Notes under the pieces: model-generated | What the model was told of the DNA's origin: nothing | The model's input: the letters and a program-made list of their open reading frames with translations, nothing else | Databases searched by the model: none | Position numbers and translations under genes: made by a program | Assembly (NCBI GenBank): GCA_023457355.1 | Contig: JAEWLW010000080.1 | Coordinates: 1 to 64,000, forward strand | DNA: 64,000 bases | Direction of reading: 5' to 3' | DNA from: Bacillota bacterium | Lineage (GTDB): Bacteria; Bacillota; Clostridia; Oscillospirales; Ruminococcaceae | Part shown: piece after piece, positions 1 to 8,296 of the stretch | How the letters are laid out: each line of letters begins with the position of its first letter | Numbering within the stretch: the first letter of the stretch is position 1

Positions 1-165
1 ACAATTTTTTCAGACATGGTTTGCTGTCTCCTTTCAGAATGGTGTGTGGTAACTTCATTCTATCAGAGATTTGCAAACCTTGTCTTTTTTTGCTTTTTGA
101 ATTTGCGCAATTTATTGTACCTTATCCAGCGCGTTTCCGACCTGGCACGCGAACGTAAACAAAAA

Positions 166-190
166 GCGCCGGCGAAATCTCACCGGCGCG
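166..190 (-). terminator. Intrinsic terminator-like hairpin
   Basis: Seven-base arms GCGCCGG and CCGGCGC surround a 10-base loop. On the minus strand the stem is followed by TTTTTGTTT, so it would end leftward transcription. No leftward gene is seen immediately to its right, so it may instead mark an old junction next to the foreign patch. Confidence 0.4.
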
Positions 191-223
191 ACGACAGAGG
201 ACGATAAAGAAAGGATTAGTATT

Positions 224-532
224 ATGAATAAAAGAAAGATCGTTGTTTTCTTACATTCAAAACTAGAGGAGGATTTGGTAAATGGAAGGCTTCCTTTAAA
301 AGCTGTACCACAAAGAATACGGCTTCGAAATCGAATATTTTACTCTTACGCAATGAAATATTACAATTATCGCCAAAATATTGATAACCCTTATAACGTT
401 ATATATAATGATATTAATTCTCTTCCTGAAGGATATCAAAAAGAGCGGTTAATAGATTTGTATAATATATACGGCTCGGACGTGGGGACTTCTTATGGGC
501 CGCGGGAAATGGAGGGGTCGAAATGCAACTGA
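224..532 (+). CDS. Hypothetical protein, 102 aa
   Basis: I do not recognise this protein. It is soluble-looking, rich in Tyr, Asn, Arg and Lys, with no signal peptide, membrane segment or clear motif. The ATG follows a purine-rich AAAGAAAGGA about seven bases upstream. Its last codons overlap the first of the next ORF by 10 bases, which supports a two-gene translationally coupled unit. Base composition is much more AT-rich than the housekeeping genes from 4 kb on, consistent with acquisition along with the mobile-element remnants that follow. It could be a truncated end of a longer protein. Confidence 0.5.
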   Translation: MNKRKIVVFLHSKLEEDLVNGRLPLKAVPQRIRLRNRIFYSYAMKYYNYRQNIDNPYNVIYNDINSLPEGYQKERLIDLYNIYGSDVGTSYGPREMEGSKCN

Positions 533-963
533 TCAAAAACTTTATTAATCGCATTTCGTATGGCTCCAGACACAAGAAAGCGTTAGAAAAGTACAATGCT
601 AAAATCCAAAAATATCAGCTCATAAGCGATAGCGAAATTGAAATGCGCTATATAGAAATAGCAACAAAATGTGAGTGCGGAAAATTAAAGCTTGCCACTT
701 TTGTCGGTATAATATTTGTGTCACTCATTATGGGGCTTTTAGAATACCTGTTGGAAAAATCGGAACAACTTGTAAGAATATTTTTATCAAGCTCCGGTAT
801 CAATGATTATTACAAGGTATCATTGCTTGTAATAATTTTGTTGTGTTTGGTTGTTCTTTTTACTCTCGGGTTCACTATAATTGATACCTTTAATCAAATA
901 AAAAAGAATCTTCAAGAAAAATTGTTTATAGAAGAATTCAGAAAAAATCACAGAAAATGGTGA
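523..963 (+). CDS. Hypothetical membrane protein with two TM segments, 146 aa
   Basis: Family not recognised. About 50 charged, cytoplasmic-looking residues come first, then a hydrophobic helix near residues 48-66 (VGIIFVSLIMGLLEYLL), a short loop, a second helix near 96-118, and a basic tail ending in RKNHRKW. The start overlaps the preceding gene by 10 bases and is preceded by GGAGGGG, a strong ribosome-binding site. The AT-rich composition matches its neighbours. A small soluble gene coupled to a two-TM protein resembles accessory or defence-type gene pairs in layout only; no function can be assigned. Confidence 0.55.
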   Translation: MQLIKNFINRISYGSRHKKALEKYNAKIQKYQLISDSEIEMRYIEIATKCECGKLKLATFVGIIFVSLIMGLLEYLLEKSEQLVRIFLSSSGINDYYKVSLLVIILLCLVVLFTLGFTIIDTFNQIKKNLQEKLFIEEFRKNHRKW

Positions 964-1067
964 CTTGCTTTGACTTTAAAAGGCATTCTAAAAGCCAAAT
1001 GGTGCGAATTTGTATATCTGCTATTCAGCGCCGTTTTTCTTTTCAAGCTTCGTCGGCTTAACGATAT

Positions 1068-1370
1068 TTGTTTGGAAAGGGTTTAGACCAGAGACCTTTT
1101 GAACTATTAGCTTACGATAATTATAAGCCGCTCCAATATTTTATTTTGGCTCTGATTTTATTTTTTGCAGGTTCGGTATTCATTATGATAAATTTTCGTT
1201 CAATAAGGGATGAAGATCTTGAGTTTGAAAATATAGTGCTTTCGGCCGTTGCCATGCTGATGGTTGTTTTTATGCTCATTTCTTTATTCATATACATAAA
1301 TAATCCTATCGCCAGAGCAGTCTTAACGGTTGCTGCAATTGGCGGGGTTATTTCCATGGGCAATAAATGA
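1068..1370 (+). CDS. Hypothetical small membrane protein, 100 aa
   Basis: Three hydrophobic stretches (about residues 26-43, 57-75 and 81-96) suggest a tiny integral membrane protein. The apparent start is TTG and has no convincing ribosome-binding site, so this may be a 5'-truncated gene or may start elsewhere. It follows the two AT-rich ORFs with a 104-base gap and ends 56 bases from the 3' end of the convergent TTRAP-like gene. Function unknown. Confidence 0.35.
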   Translation: MFGKGLDQRPFELLAYDNYKPLQYFILALILFFAGSVFIMINFRSIRDEDLEFENIVLSAVAMLMVVFMLISLFIYINNPIARAVLTVAAIGGVISMGNK

Positions 1371-1426
1371 ACAAACCTCATGACCAAAAATTAAGAATGA
1401 CAGGACATATGCGCCGATGGTTGGCG

Positions 1427-1636
1427 CTATTCAAACATATTAGTAAAGTCCAGTGCGTCAAACTGTGCGTCAGTGATAATGTGCAGTTTTTTGAGGGCAC
1501 TTCTGACCGCCTTGGCAGCCATCTCATCATCCGTGTCGGGCAATACTTCGGTTAGGGCAGCAATCATGGATAGACGGCCGTTTTCGGGGTTGTAGTAACT
1601 CATCAGAGCTAATTCCTCGTTGTTAAAGCTTTTCAT
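1427..1636 (-). CDS. TTRAP-like transposon-transfer assisting protein, 69 aa
   Basis: The pattern is an N-terminal F-x-x-E-E-L-x-L-M followed by YNPEN, an alternating acidic middle, then LKKLHIITDAQFDALDF near the end. From memory this matches the small putative transposon-transfer assisting proteins (PF14203) of Tn1549-type conjugative transposons. The start ATG has AGGAG eight bases upstream. It stands alone here, with no relaxase, recombinase or mobilisation neighbours, so it is probably a leftover of an element. Upstream on its own strand lie a strong terminator hairpin and two copies of a folded RNA-like element, which may be its leader. The family call is by eye only. Confidence 0.6.
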   Translation of the reverse strand: MKSFNNEELALMSYYNPENGRLSMIAALTEVLPDTDDEMAAKAVRSALKKLHIITDAQFDALDFTNMFE

Positions 1637-1707
1637 TTTACATTCTCCTTGTCTGGTTTATTGTAAAGTCAGGGTATTTACCACTTGGAGTATTGGGAAA
1701 ATAGAAA

Positions 1708-1743
1708 GGTCGGCAGGGCAACCTCGCGGTTGACCTGCCGACC
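1708..1743. terminator. Strong 10-bp-stem hairpin, likely terminator
   Basis: Arms GGTCGGCAGG and CCTGCCGACC are perfectly complementary. On the minus strand the stem is followed by TTTCTATTTT, and on the plus strand by TCGTTTT. The minus reading places it between the folded element at 1773-1835 and the TTRAP-like gene, an attenuator-like arrangement. Confidence 0.6.
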
Positions 1744-1772
1744 TCGTTTTATGCTGTTGCCTGCTCATAGCG

Positions 1773-1835
1773 CTTTGGCGGTTCCCGCCACCAAAGGCTT
1801 ACGTCTGAGAGATGCCCCAAGCATCACCAGACTGA
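1773..1835. ncRNA. Candidate structured RNA element, copy 1
   Basis: The element has a long stem CTTTGG-CGG closing with CCAAAG around the loop sequence TTCCCG. Next comes a small AGGC-TTAC-GTCT hairpin (one G-U pair), then GATGC-CCCAA-GCATC, which can itself be enclosed by GTCTG and CAGAC. Copy 2 at 2013-2075 keeps the loops and the GAGAGATGCCCC block while its first stem has different, still paired bases. That pattern points to selection on RNA structure. The transcribed strand is not settled. I do not recognise the class. Confidence 0.5.
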
Positions 1836-1911
1836 TGAACACAGCTCACAATTGATGTTAGCATGGTCTTAGAAAAGATTGCAAGGGGAAATATATTGTT
1901 TTAGATGACGT

Positions 1912-1946
1912 TTTTAACTTTGTCTCATTTGGGGACAAAGTTAAAA
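1912..1946. repeat. Perfect 13-bp inverted repeat
   Basis: TTTTAACTTTGTC and GACAAAGTTAAAA flank a 9-base loop, with no mismatch. It sits between the two structured-RNA copies and reads equally on both strands. It could be a bidirectional terminator or the binding site of a dimeric regulator. Confidence 0.6.
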
Positions 1947-2012
1947 TAGGAAAAAATTTCTTGCAAATTCAAGAAAAAAGTGATAGTATATAATAAAATA
2001 TAACACAAATAG

Positions 2013-2075
2013 CCTTTAAAGGTTTCCCGACCTTCAAAGGCTTACGCCTGAGAGATGCCCCAAGCATCACCAGAC
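2013..2075. ncRNA. Candidate structured RNA element, copy 2
   Basis: Second copy of the element at 1773-1835. The first stem is now CCTTT/AAAGG plus AAGGT/ACCTT around the same TTCCCG loop, and the next hairpin AGGC-TTAC-GCCT is fully paired. The GATGC-CCCAA-GCATC hairpin and the following ACCAGACT are unchanged. An AT-rich stretch with a TATAAT at 1989-1994 lies just upstream on the plus strand, and a terminator lies 37 bases downstream, so a plus-strand small RNA of about 150 bases is one reading. Confidence 0.5.
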
Positions 2076-2111
2076 TTATCTGTGCCAATAAGCACCGCAA
2101 GGTGTTTAAAC

Positions 2112-2155
2112 CAGAAAGGCTATGATGTGGACGGCATCGTGGCCTTTCTTTTTGC
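2112..2155 (+). terminator. Intrinsic terminator after RNA copy 2
   Basis: AGAAAGGC and GCCTTTCT form an eight-base stem around a loop of about 20 bases, followed by TTTTTG on the plus strand. It would end a plus-strand transcript carrying the structured element at 2013-2075. Confidence 0.6.
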
Positions 2156-2238
2156 ACTTTGATATATAAATATTGCGACTTGTTTTGTGGATAATTTTAT
2201 GTTAGTACTGACCATAGAAGGCCAGTACTAACACGTTT

Positions 2239-2314
2239 TGGTCTGAGTGACTGGATTTGAACCAGCGGCCTCTACCACCCCAAGGTAGCGCGCTACCATC
2301 TGCGCCACACCCAG
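2239..2314 (-). tRNA. tRNA-Pro (anticodon GGG)
   Basis: The reverse complement folds as a full cloverleaf. The acceptor is CTGGGTG/CACTCAG with one G-T pair, the D arm ends in GCGC, the anticodon stem CTACC/GGTAG encloses TTGGGGT, and the T arm has loop TTCAAAT. Discriminator A and an encoded CCA complete 76 bases. Loop position 34-36 reads GGG, giving proline. Its 3' end points towards the mobile-element remnants at 1-2.2 kb, the side where tRNA-targeting elements usually insert. Confidence 0.93.
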
Positions 2315-2533
2315 ATATACTGATTTTTGACAGCTAAATGAGTATATCATGGCGGCAAAAAAAATTCAAGTGGTTTTGACAAAAAAATTAAAAAACGTGG
2401 ACTTAGTCACAAAAAACAGTGGCTCTATGGCGCATATCCGGCTTTTAAATTTACGTGTAACGCAAAATTTAAACCGCTGTCTTTTCGGAACGCTGCCGCA
2501 AGAAATTCGTATGGCCTTTAAGAGAATTACACG

Positions 2534-3988
2534 TTATTTCAGCTTCTTGTTTTTTCGCTTCATGTGCGAAAGCTCTTCAGAAAACTCCGTGGCATATTTG
2601 TTTTTTATTTGGCGGTGCCGCTGATGCAGGTTTTGGCGCATAGCACCTTCTTGGTCTTGGCGCGGCAAATGCAAATGCCTCGCAAAAAAATAAATACCAA
2701 TATAAAACAGCACCATAACGATACCGGCGATCAAGCCCGTAGCCTGCCCCGGAACAAAAGGCATACTGACGATCGTTAAAACAAGTGCGAGCAGGACAAA
2801 CAAAGAGGTATACGGAAACCCACGCAGCTGGCATTTGCCATCGGGCGGGCAACCGTTTTTTTGACGAAAGCGAATATGCGTCGCCATAATCACCACATAA
2901 GTCAGAAGAAGCGCAAAGCCGCCGGAGCTAATCAAAAATAAATATACCTTTGGGAACAAAAAGCCAAATCCCAGCGCAAGTAACATCGCGCAGCCGGAAA
3001 AAATGATGCCGCGATACGGAACATCTTGTTTATCATTCAGCCAGCGCGGCGCCTGACCCTCATCTGCAAGCGAACGCATCATTCTGCCGAGGCCGAACAT
3101 CGCCGCAATCATCGTGGATAGAACCGCTGTAATCAGCACCCAATTGATAGCGGCGCCTGCCCACCCCACGCCATGATCATTCAAAGCAGCAACCATCGGG
3201 CTTCTGTCTTCGCTGAGCACGTCCGTCGAAATAAGCGGCAGTAAGACGGCTATAGCGGTTACATAAAACCCCACCAGAAAAAGAACGGTGCTGTTGATGG
3301 CTTTTGGAATGGTCTCCTTTGGGTTTTTCGCCTCCGACGCCGCCAGCCCTATGATTTCAAAACCGGCGTAGGAAAACAACACCAGCAGCATACTTCCGGC
3401 GATGCCCGCCACCCCGCCGGGCATAAAAGGCTCGTTCATTAATTCGCCCAGGCCAACCGGCGCTTTCTCCGGCAGCAAGCCCATAATGAGCAGCAGGCCC
3501 AGGACGATAAATGTGGCGACTGCCAGCAGCTTGATAACAGCCAGGCCGCTTTCCAAATTGCTTAACTTATCCGCCCCCAGGAGGTTGAGTGATGTAACGG
3601 CCACTATAATGATACCCCCAAGCAGCGTTATGGGGGTATTGGGCAACCACTCGCGCAGCAGAATGGATACCGCCGTCGCCTCGCTGGACATGGCCAGAAC
3701 CATGCCTGTCCAATACACCCAACCGATAACAAACCCCGTGCCATTGCCAAAGGCTTGGGCAGCGAAGGTGCGAAAAGAACCGGCATCCGGATTCGCCACC
3801 GTCATCTCGGACAGAGCGGATAAAATGAAGTACACTAAGACGCCGCCGAGCATAAATGATATTAAAACGGCGGGCCCGGCGGCATGGATGGCCACCGACG
3901 ACCCCAGAAAAAAAGAACCGCCGATGACTGTCCCCAATGCCATCATTGTCAGCTGCCAGGCAGCCAGCCCTTTATCCTTTTTCTTCAC
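2534..3988 (-). CDS. APC-superfamily amino acid permease
   Basis: A polytopic membrane transporter of 484 aa with about 12 hydrophobic helices. Near the N terminus it carries the APC-type helix-1 signature MALGTVIGGSFFLGSS, where the unwound glycine-rich segment normally binds the substrate backbone. It then has GSFRTFAAQAFG and, mid-protein, FSYAGFEIIGLAASEAKNP, typical of amino-acid/polyamine antiporters and symporters. The GTG start is chosen because GGGAAGAG lies about eight bases upstream and the protein then begins VKKKDKGLAAWQ; reading further upstream adds about 54 residues that look non-coding. It stands alone, divergent from the MoxR operon. Substrate cannot be predicted from sequence. 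Confidence 0.88.
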   Translation of the reverse strand: MKKKDKGLAAWQLTMMALGTVIGGSFFLGSSVAIHAAGPAVLISFMLGGVLVYFILSALSEMTVANPDAGSFRTFAAQAFGNGTGFVIGWVYWTGMVLAMSSEATAVSILLREWLPNTPITLLGGIIIVAVTSLNLLGADKLSNLESGLAVIKLLAVATFIVLGLLLIMGLLPEKAPVGLGELMNEPFMPGGVAGIAGSMLLVLFSYAGFEIIGLAASEAKNPKETIPKAINSTVLFLVGFYVTAIAVLLPLISTDVLSEDRSPMVAALNDHGVGWAGAAINWVLITAVLSTMIAAMFGLGRMMRSLADEGQAPRWLNDKQDVPYRGIIFSGCAMLLALGFGFLFPKVYLFLISSGGFALLLTYVVIMATHIRFRQKNGCPPDGKCQLRGFPYTSLFVLLALVLTIVSMPFVPGQATGLIAGIVMVLFYIGIYFFARHLHLPRQDQEGAMRQNLHQRHRQIKNKYATEFSEELSHMKRKNKKLK

Positions 3989-4282
3989 GGCTACAACTCT
4001 TCCCTTTCCACTGATATTAAGGTGCAAAATGGCCTTAACAGACCCGCATCCATGTGCTTGGGCTATCCGCAGGTGCGCATAATATACGTTAATAATAGGT
4101 CTAATCATGCATGCAGGCTGCAATTTAGGGTTTATTATCCCCATAGGGAACATTTCTACACAATGCTTGAATAAATTCAGTTTGAATATTAAACCGGCAC
4201 CCGCTCAAAGCAGTATTTGGACGGGTGCATTTTCCGTTGCGCCATGGTAAACCTTCCTGCCCAAATTTCACAAAAATTTTGT
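3989..4282. other. Divergent intergenic region
   Basis: Spacer between the leftward permease and the rightward MoxR operon. Apart from the permease ribosome-binding site and the promoter at its right edge I see no gene, repeat or riboswitch-like fold in it. Confidence 0.5.
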
Positions 4283-4311
4283 TTGAAAGCGTCGCGGACT
4301 TTAGATATAAT
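4283..4311 (+). promoter_or_regulatory. Sigma-A type promoter of the MoxR operon
   Basis: TTGAAA (4283-4288), a 17-base spacer, then a perfect TATAAT (4306-4311), about 48 bases upstream of the first ATG of the MoxR gene. Spacing and hexamers match a vegetative promoter. Confidence 0.75.
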
Positions 4312-4358
4312 CGATCTTATGAACAGCTGCAACGGCAAAAAACGGTTCATAAGAAAGA

Positions 4359-5348
4359 ATGGTAAAACAGATGGATGAAAATCGTCGATCATCTCCGGAT
4401 ATGGCGCAGGCTTTTACACTGCTGGCGGCAGTACAGGCACAGATAGAATCGGTGGTCATCGGAAAGCCGCAGGCTATTCGTCTGGCGCTCGTTTCCTATT
4501 TGGCCAAGGGGCATGTCCTGCTGGAGGACCTGCCCGGTACAGGCAAAACAACGCTCGCCAAAACCATCGCCCGCACGCTCGGGCTCGGATTTAAGCGCAT
4601 CCAGTTCACCCCTGATCTGATGCCCTCCGACATCACAGGAATGAACTACTATAACACGCGGTCGGGCGAATTTGTTTTCCGCCCCGGCCCGGTTTTTACG
4701 AACATACTGCTGGCGGATGAGATCAACCGCACCACCCCCCGAACCCAGTCCGCACTGCTTGAAGCCATGGAGGAGCAGCAGATAACCATCGAGGGCGTGA
4801 CCAAGCCGTTGTCCCAGCCTTTTTTTGTTATGGCAACCCAGAATCCCATCGATTCAGACGGCACCTTTCCGCTGCCCAGCGCGCAGCAGGATCGTTTCCT
4901 GCTGAAGATTAAGCTGGGGTATCCATCCCGCAGCGACGAGGCGGAAATTGTGCGCCGCCATGCCTTTGCCAGCCCGTTAGAGACGCTTTCGCCTGTCCTC
5001 ACCGAAGAGCAGGCGTTGTTCTTGCGCGAAATGGCATCCAAGGTTTATCTGGATGACGCACTGGTGGGCTATATACTCGATCTTGTCGAAGCTTCCCGCC
5101 GGCACGAGGAAGTGAGCCTGGCGCTGAGTTCCCGCTCGTCGATTGCCATGGTCCGGTCTGCTAAAGCGCTGGCGCTGCTGGAAGGGCGCGCCTTCGTGCT
5201 GCCCGACGATATCAAGGCGTTGATTATTCCGGTGTTCGGTCACCGCCTGATGCTTAAAAAGGCCGAAGCCTATAAAGGCAAAAGCGCTGAGGATTTGCTG
5301 TTGCAGATGATGAAACAAATTCCGCTAAACTTTAAAGAGGATGTCTGA
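4359..5348 (+). CDS. MoxR-family AAA+ ATPase
   Basis: A 329-aa MoxR-type AAA+ chaperone ATPase. Walker A LPGTGKTT lies near residues 58-65, Walker B ILLADEIN near 116-123, sensor-1 ATQNP near 159-163 and QDRF near 177-180, followed by the small helical lid domain with LSSRSS. MoxR proteins are thought to act with partner proteins carrying VWA or DUF58 domains in assembly or maturation of envelope complexes. It is first in a three-gene operon; its stop codon overlaps the start of the DUF58 gene by one base. An alternative in-frame ATG lies 12 bases downstream. The family is certain; the client is unknown. Confidence 0.95.
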   Translation: MVKQMDENRRSSPDMAQAFTLLAAVQAQIESVVIGKPQAIRLALVSYLAKGHVLLEDLPGTGKTTLAKTIARTLGLGFKRIQFTPDLMPSDITGMNYYNTRSGEFVFRPGPVFTNILLADEINRTTPRTQSALLEAMEEQQITIEGVTKPLSQPFFVMATQNPIDSDGTFPLPSAQQDRFLLKIKLGYPSRSDEAEIVRRHAFASPLETLSPVLTEEQALFLREMASKVYLDDALVGYILDLVEASRRHEEVSLALSSRSSIAMVRSAKALALLEGRAFVLPDDIKALIIPVFGHRLMLKKAEAYKGKSAEDLLLQMMKQIPLNFKEDV

Positions 5349-6712
5349 TGAAAAAGACAGTCCTGAACAGCACGACCTTTTGGGCCGACTGGCGACTTTG
5401 GCTCGTGTTTGCGGCATTAGGGGCACTGGCGGTTTATTCTGAGATGCTGTGGGCCTTTGTCCTGATAGCACTGCTGTTGGCTTATGAGCTGTGGAGCTAT
5501 CTGTGGACATTTTGGGGCTGCCGCCATCTGCAGGCGGACGACCCGCTGGAACAGACCGGCCTGTTTGCCAAGGATACGCTACGGCTCACATGGCATTTTA
5601 AGAACGCCTGGCATTTTACGCTTGCGCGGTGCGGCCTGCGCCTGTTTTTGCCCGATGCTTTCGCCTGTTCTGCCGCCGACGGCATTTGCATAACCGAAAA
5701 AGCGCCGCAGGACACGATAAGTGAGCGCGACGTTCTGCGTCCCGCCTGGAAGGTTATAACCGCGCAGTGGCCCTGGCTGGGCGCCGGTGCGCAGCGTTTT
5801 GTTGAAATTGAGCTGAATGCGCCGCTGCGGGGCTGCTACTACCTGCCGCCCGCACGGGCTTTTTCAGGCGACCCTTCGGGGCTTTACGAAGGCTTTTGCC
5901 AAACCGGACGGGCGCATTTTCTCAATGTGTTCCCCGCCATTAAAGGCGAGGCTGAACTGGCACGGTCGTTGTCGTTTGATAAAAACATGCTGGCGGATCT
6001 GCTGGGATTTGAAGACCCCTACCAGGCCGTGGGCACCCGCGACTATGAGACGGGCGATTCGCCTAAAAGCATCAACTGGTATGCCACGGCCCGAACCGCC
6101 TCGGTCAAATCCAACTTCTATCAGCGTCAGAACGCGGCCTCCTGCATCGTGGCACTCGACCTATCCTGTGGTTTTGTACCTGTCGTCGAGCCCGACGAGC
6201 CGCGTCGGGAGGATCCGCCGCTTGAAGATGCCATCAGTCTGGCCTGCGGCATCGCGCTCGCGCAACTTTCGCGCGGCGTCAAAACGGCCTTTGTTACCAA
6301 TGCCCCCACACTTTCCTGGGATCGGGTAACAACCAAAATGCCGCCCGGCGATTTTGGCGTCCGGCTCAAGCGAAGCAGAACGCTGACCGCGCTGGCGGCA
6401 GGGCTGGGCACAGAACATGAACGGCATATTCTTGAACTATGTGCGCATATTGACGACACATCCCGGGCCACCTGTGCCGGACAGCAAAAGCTTTGGGAGC
6501 ATCTTTTGAATATTCCCCCGCAAACAGCGGTTTACCTGTTGTGCTACCACACCATGCCAAAAGCGTGGGTACGCCTGAAAGCAAGTGCGGAGACAGGTGA
6601 AGCTGTGGAGGATCCCGCCGCTTTTTACACACCGGGCCGTCTGGCGGGGCTGCCCGCCTCTGTGGTGCGGGTGATGAATCTCTCGGATCCGGATTTTTCG
6701 GATTCGAACTAA
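5348..6712 (+). CDS. DUF58 domain-containing protein
   Basis: 454 aa. Two close hydrophobic segments at the N terminus (about residues 14-50) anchor the protein in the membrane. The DUF58 signature RDYETGDSPKSINWYATAR lies near residues 230-248. The C-terminal part has a VWA-like fold pattern beginning ASCIVALDLS. DUF58 proteins nearly always pair with MoxR ATPases, as here, with a one-base overlap (TGATG) to the ATPase gene. The likely place of action is the inner face of the membrane in a MoxR-dependent assembly module. No enzymatic motif is visible. Confidence 0.9.
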   Translation: MKKTVLNSTTFWADWRLWLVFAALGALAVYSEMLWAFVLIALLLAYELWSYLWTFWGCRHLQADDPLEQTGLFAKDTLRLTWHFKNAWHFTLARCGLRLFLPDAFACSAADGICITEKAPQDTISERDVLRPAWKVITAQWPWLGAGAQRFVEIELNAPLRGCYYLPPARAFSGDPSGLYEGFCQTGRAHFLNVFPAIKGEAELARSLSFDKNMLADLLGFEDPYQAVGTRDYETGDSPKSINWYATARTASVKSNFYQRQNAASCIVALDLSCGFVPVVEPDEPRREDPPLEDAISLACGIALAQLSRGVKTAFVTNAPTLSWDRVTTKMPPGDFGVRLKRSRTLTALAAGLGTEHERHILELCAHIDDTSRATCAGQQKLWEHLLNIPPQTAVYLLCYHTMPKAWVRLKASAETGEAVEDPAAFYTPGRLAGLPASVVRVMNLSDPDFSDSN

Positions 6713-6793
6713 AACGTGTGCCACGGGCGTCCAAGCGTCCATGGCTGATATTATTCCCTAAAACGCAAGATTTGTCTGATATGGAGGAAAAGG

Positions 6794-8188
6794 ATGCCTA
6801 TGCAAGCGACGGCACTGTTGGCTATCTCCTGTTTTTTCTGGTACCTGGCACTGTTTACCGCCTCTTTTTCAACGGCCGCCTCGCTGGAACTGCTGCTGGC
6901 CGGCCTGATAGCTGTTTTTCTGGTGCCGATGGCACTGGGCCGCTGGGTCAACGAAAAGCTGTGCGGGGGCGGGCAAAAGCTGGGGGTTGTCATCCTGCGC
7001 AATTTTATGCTGTTTGTGCCTTATGCCGCATCGACGGTCTGGTGCCTTTACTGGCTGTATCCCGGTTGGACGGGAGGATTATCGGCAGCGCTTTTCCATA
7101 CGTTCTGGCAGGCGCTGTATTGGTTGCTTGGAACGCTGGCGGTTTACTGGCCGGCCGCGAATGCCGCGTCGTCGTCCATGCACATTTCAGTTGCCGGTGC
7201 GCCGGCTATTCTGCTGCTGGCCAGTCTGGGCGCGCCTGTTTCCACCGTGCTGCTGTGCATTGGCGCATGGTACTTTTCGCTGATCTTCACACTCGCCGCA
7301 AAAGCGGGCGGCCCCGTTCGCCGCGGTGTGGTGTTTCTGCACAGCCTGATACCGCTGGCGCTGGCCGCCATCGCGGTGCTTGCCGTATTTTCCGGCAGCC
7401 TGGACCAGTTTTTTGCGCAGATAAAGCACCTGCTGCTGGTGATATGGCAATGGATTCTAATGCTGCTAAAGCTTTTGGATACACCGCCCGGAGAATACCC
7501 CCTGTGGGAAGATAACGCGAAGGTATTGGATGCTGTGATGGAACGCGCGCAGGAGCAGGGCCCCGTCAGCATGCTGCCTTTGATCATTCTTTCCCTCTGT
7601 TTTGCGGTTGTGTGCATCGTCCTTTTGGTGCGTCAAATCATTCGGCTGTTGAGCTTTCGCCTGCCCGAAAGGGCGCCGGCCGCTTTGCGCCGGCGGGAGA
7701 GGCCGCGGCTGGGTGAAGCGCTTTTGGCCGCCATGCGGGCGCTGTCACGCCTGATACAGCGCCTTGGCCGTGTGGCACGGGCGGCCGTGCGCGGTATCAT
7801 CCGGCTGGCGAGATTGGCCGGCAGAAAATTAAAGAAATGGTGGTGTGCAATTTTACCCCCGAAAACACCCGGCGAAGCGGTGCTGCGCAGCTATCGGGGG
7901 CTGCTGCGGTGGGGGCACCTGCTGCGTATTCATCGCGCCCGTTTTGAAACACCGAGCGAGTACCTCACCCGTTTGCAGGCGCTGGCGCTGCGGCGGCCCA
8001 TCGCGATTGCCGAAGCGCAGACGCTTACCTGGCGTTTTATCGAGATGCAGTACGGCGGTATGGCGCCCAGTTGGCAAACGGCCGCCGAATGCCGGCAATT
8101 GATGCGCCGAATTTGGCGGGCACACTTAGCCGCCCCGCTTACGTCCGAATTAAAACGCATCCTGCGGCGCGGCGCAAAACAGGAATAG
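6794..8188 (+). CDS. Membrane protein with C-terminal DUF4129-like domain
   Basis: 464 aa. About the first 230 residues contain six or so hydrophobic helices, and another helix lies near 255-276. An unusually Arg-rich stretch follows (about 295-350), then a C-terminal globular region with TPSEYLTRLQ and a following TWRFIEMQYGG. That tail resembles the DUF4129 segment found at the end of transglutaminase-like proteins in MoxR-DUF58 operons. The transglutaminase core with its Cys-His-Asp triad is absent, so this looks like a structural variant lacking the catalytic domain. The start ATG has GGAGGAAAAGG directly upstream. Third gene of the operon, 81 bases after DUF58. Confidence 0.75.
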   Translation: MPMQATALLAISCFFWYLALFTASFSTAASLELLLAGLIAVFLVPMALGRWVNEKLCGGGQKLGVVILRNFMLFVPYAASTVWCLYWLYPGWTGGLSAALFHTFWQALYWLLGTLAVYWPAANAASSSMHISVAGAPAILLLASLGAPVSTVLLCIGAWYFSLIFTLAAKAGGPVRRGVVFLHSLIPLALAAIAVLAVFSGSLDQFFAQIKHLLLVIWQWILMLLKLLDTPPGEYPLWEDNAKVLDAVMERAQEQGPVSMLPLIILSLCFAVVCIVLLVRQIIRLLSFRLPERAPAALRRRERPRLGEALLAAMRALSRLIQRLGRVARAAVRGIIRLARLAGRKLKKWWCAILPPKTPGEAVLRSYRGLLRWGHLLRIHRARFETPSEYLTRLQALALRRPIAIAEAQTLTWRFIEMQYGGMAPSWQTAAECRQLMRRIWRAHLAAPLTSELKRILRRGAKQE

Positions 8189-8296
8189 TAAAGCATAGCA
8201 TCCGCGTCACGAACAAAAATCCCGTCGAAACACGGCCGGGTTTTAATAACCGTCTCATCTGCCGATACAGCACGGGGATAAAATAATCAGGGCGTT

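Noticed and set aside
16..207. 63-residue reading frame at the left edge
   Set aside because: No ribosome-binding site, no recognisable family, and its end runs through the GCGCCGG hairpin.
1773..2075. TPP or glycine riboswitch, because of the CTGAGAGATGCC and CTCTCAGGC words
   Set aside because: The rest of both consensus structures is missing, and the paired elements seen do not fit either fold.
2349..2624. 91-residue ORF between tRNA-Pro and the permease
   Set aside because: It overlaps the permease 3' end on the opposite strand and lacks a convincing start or family match.
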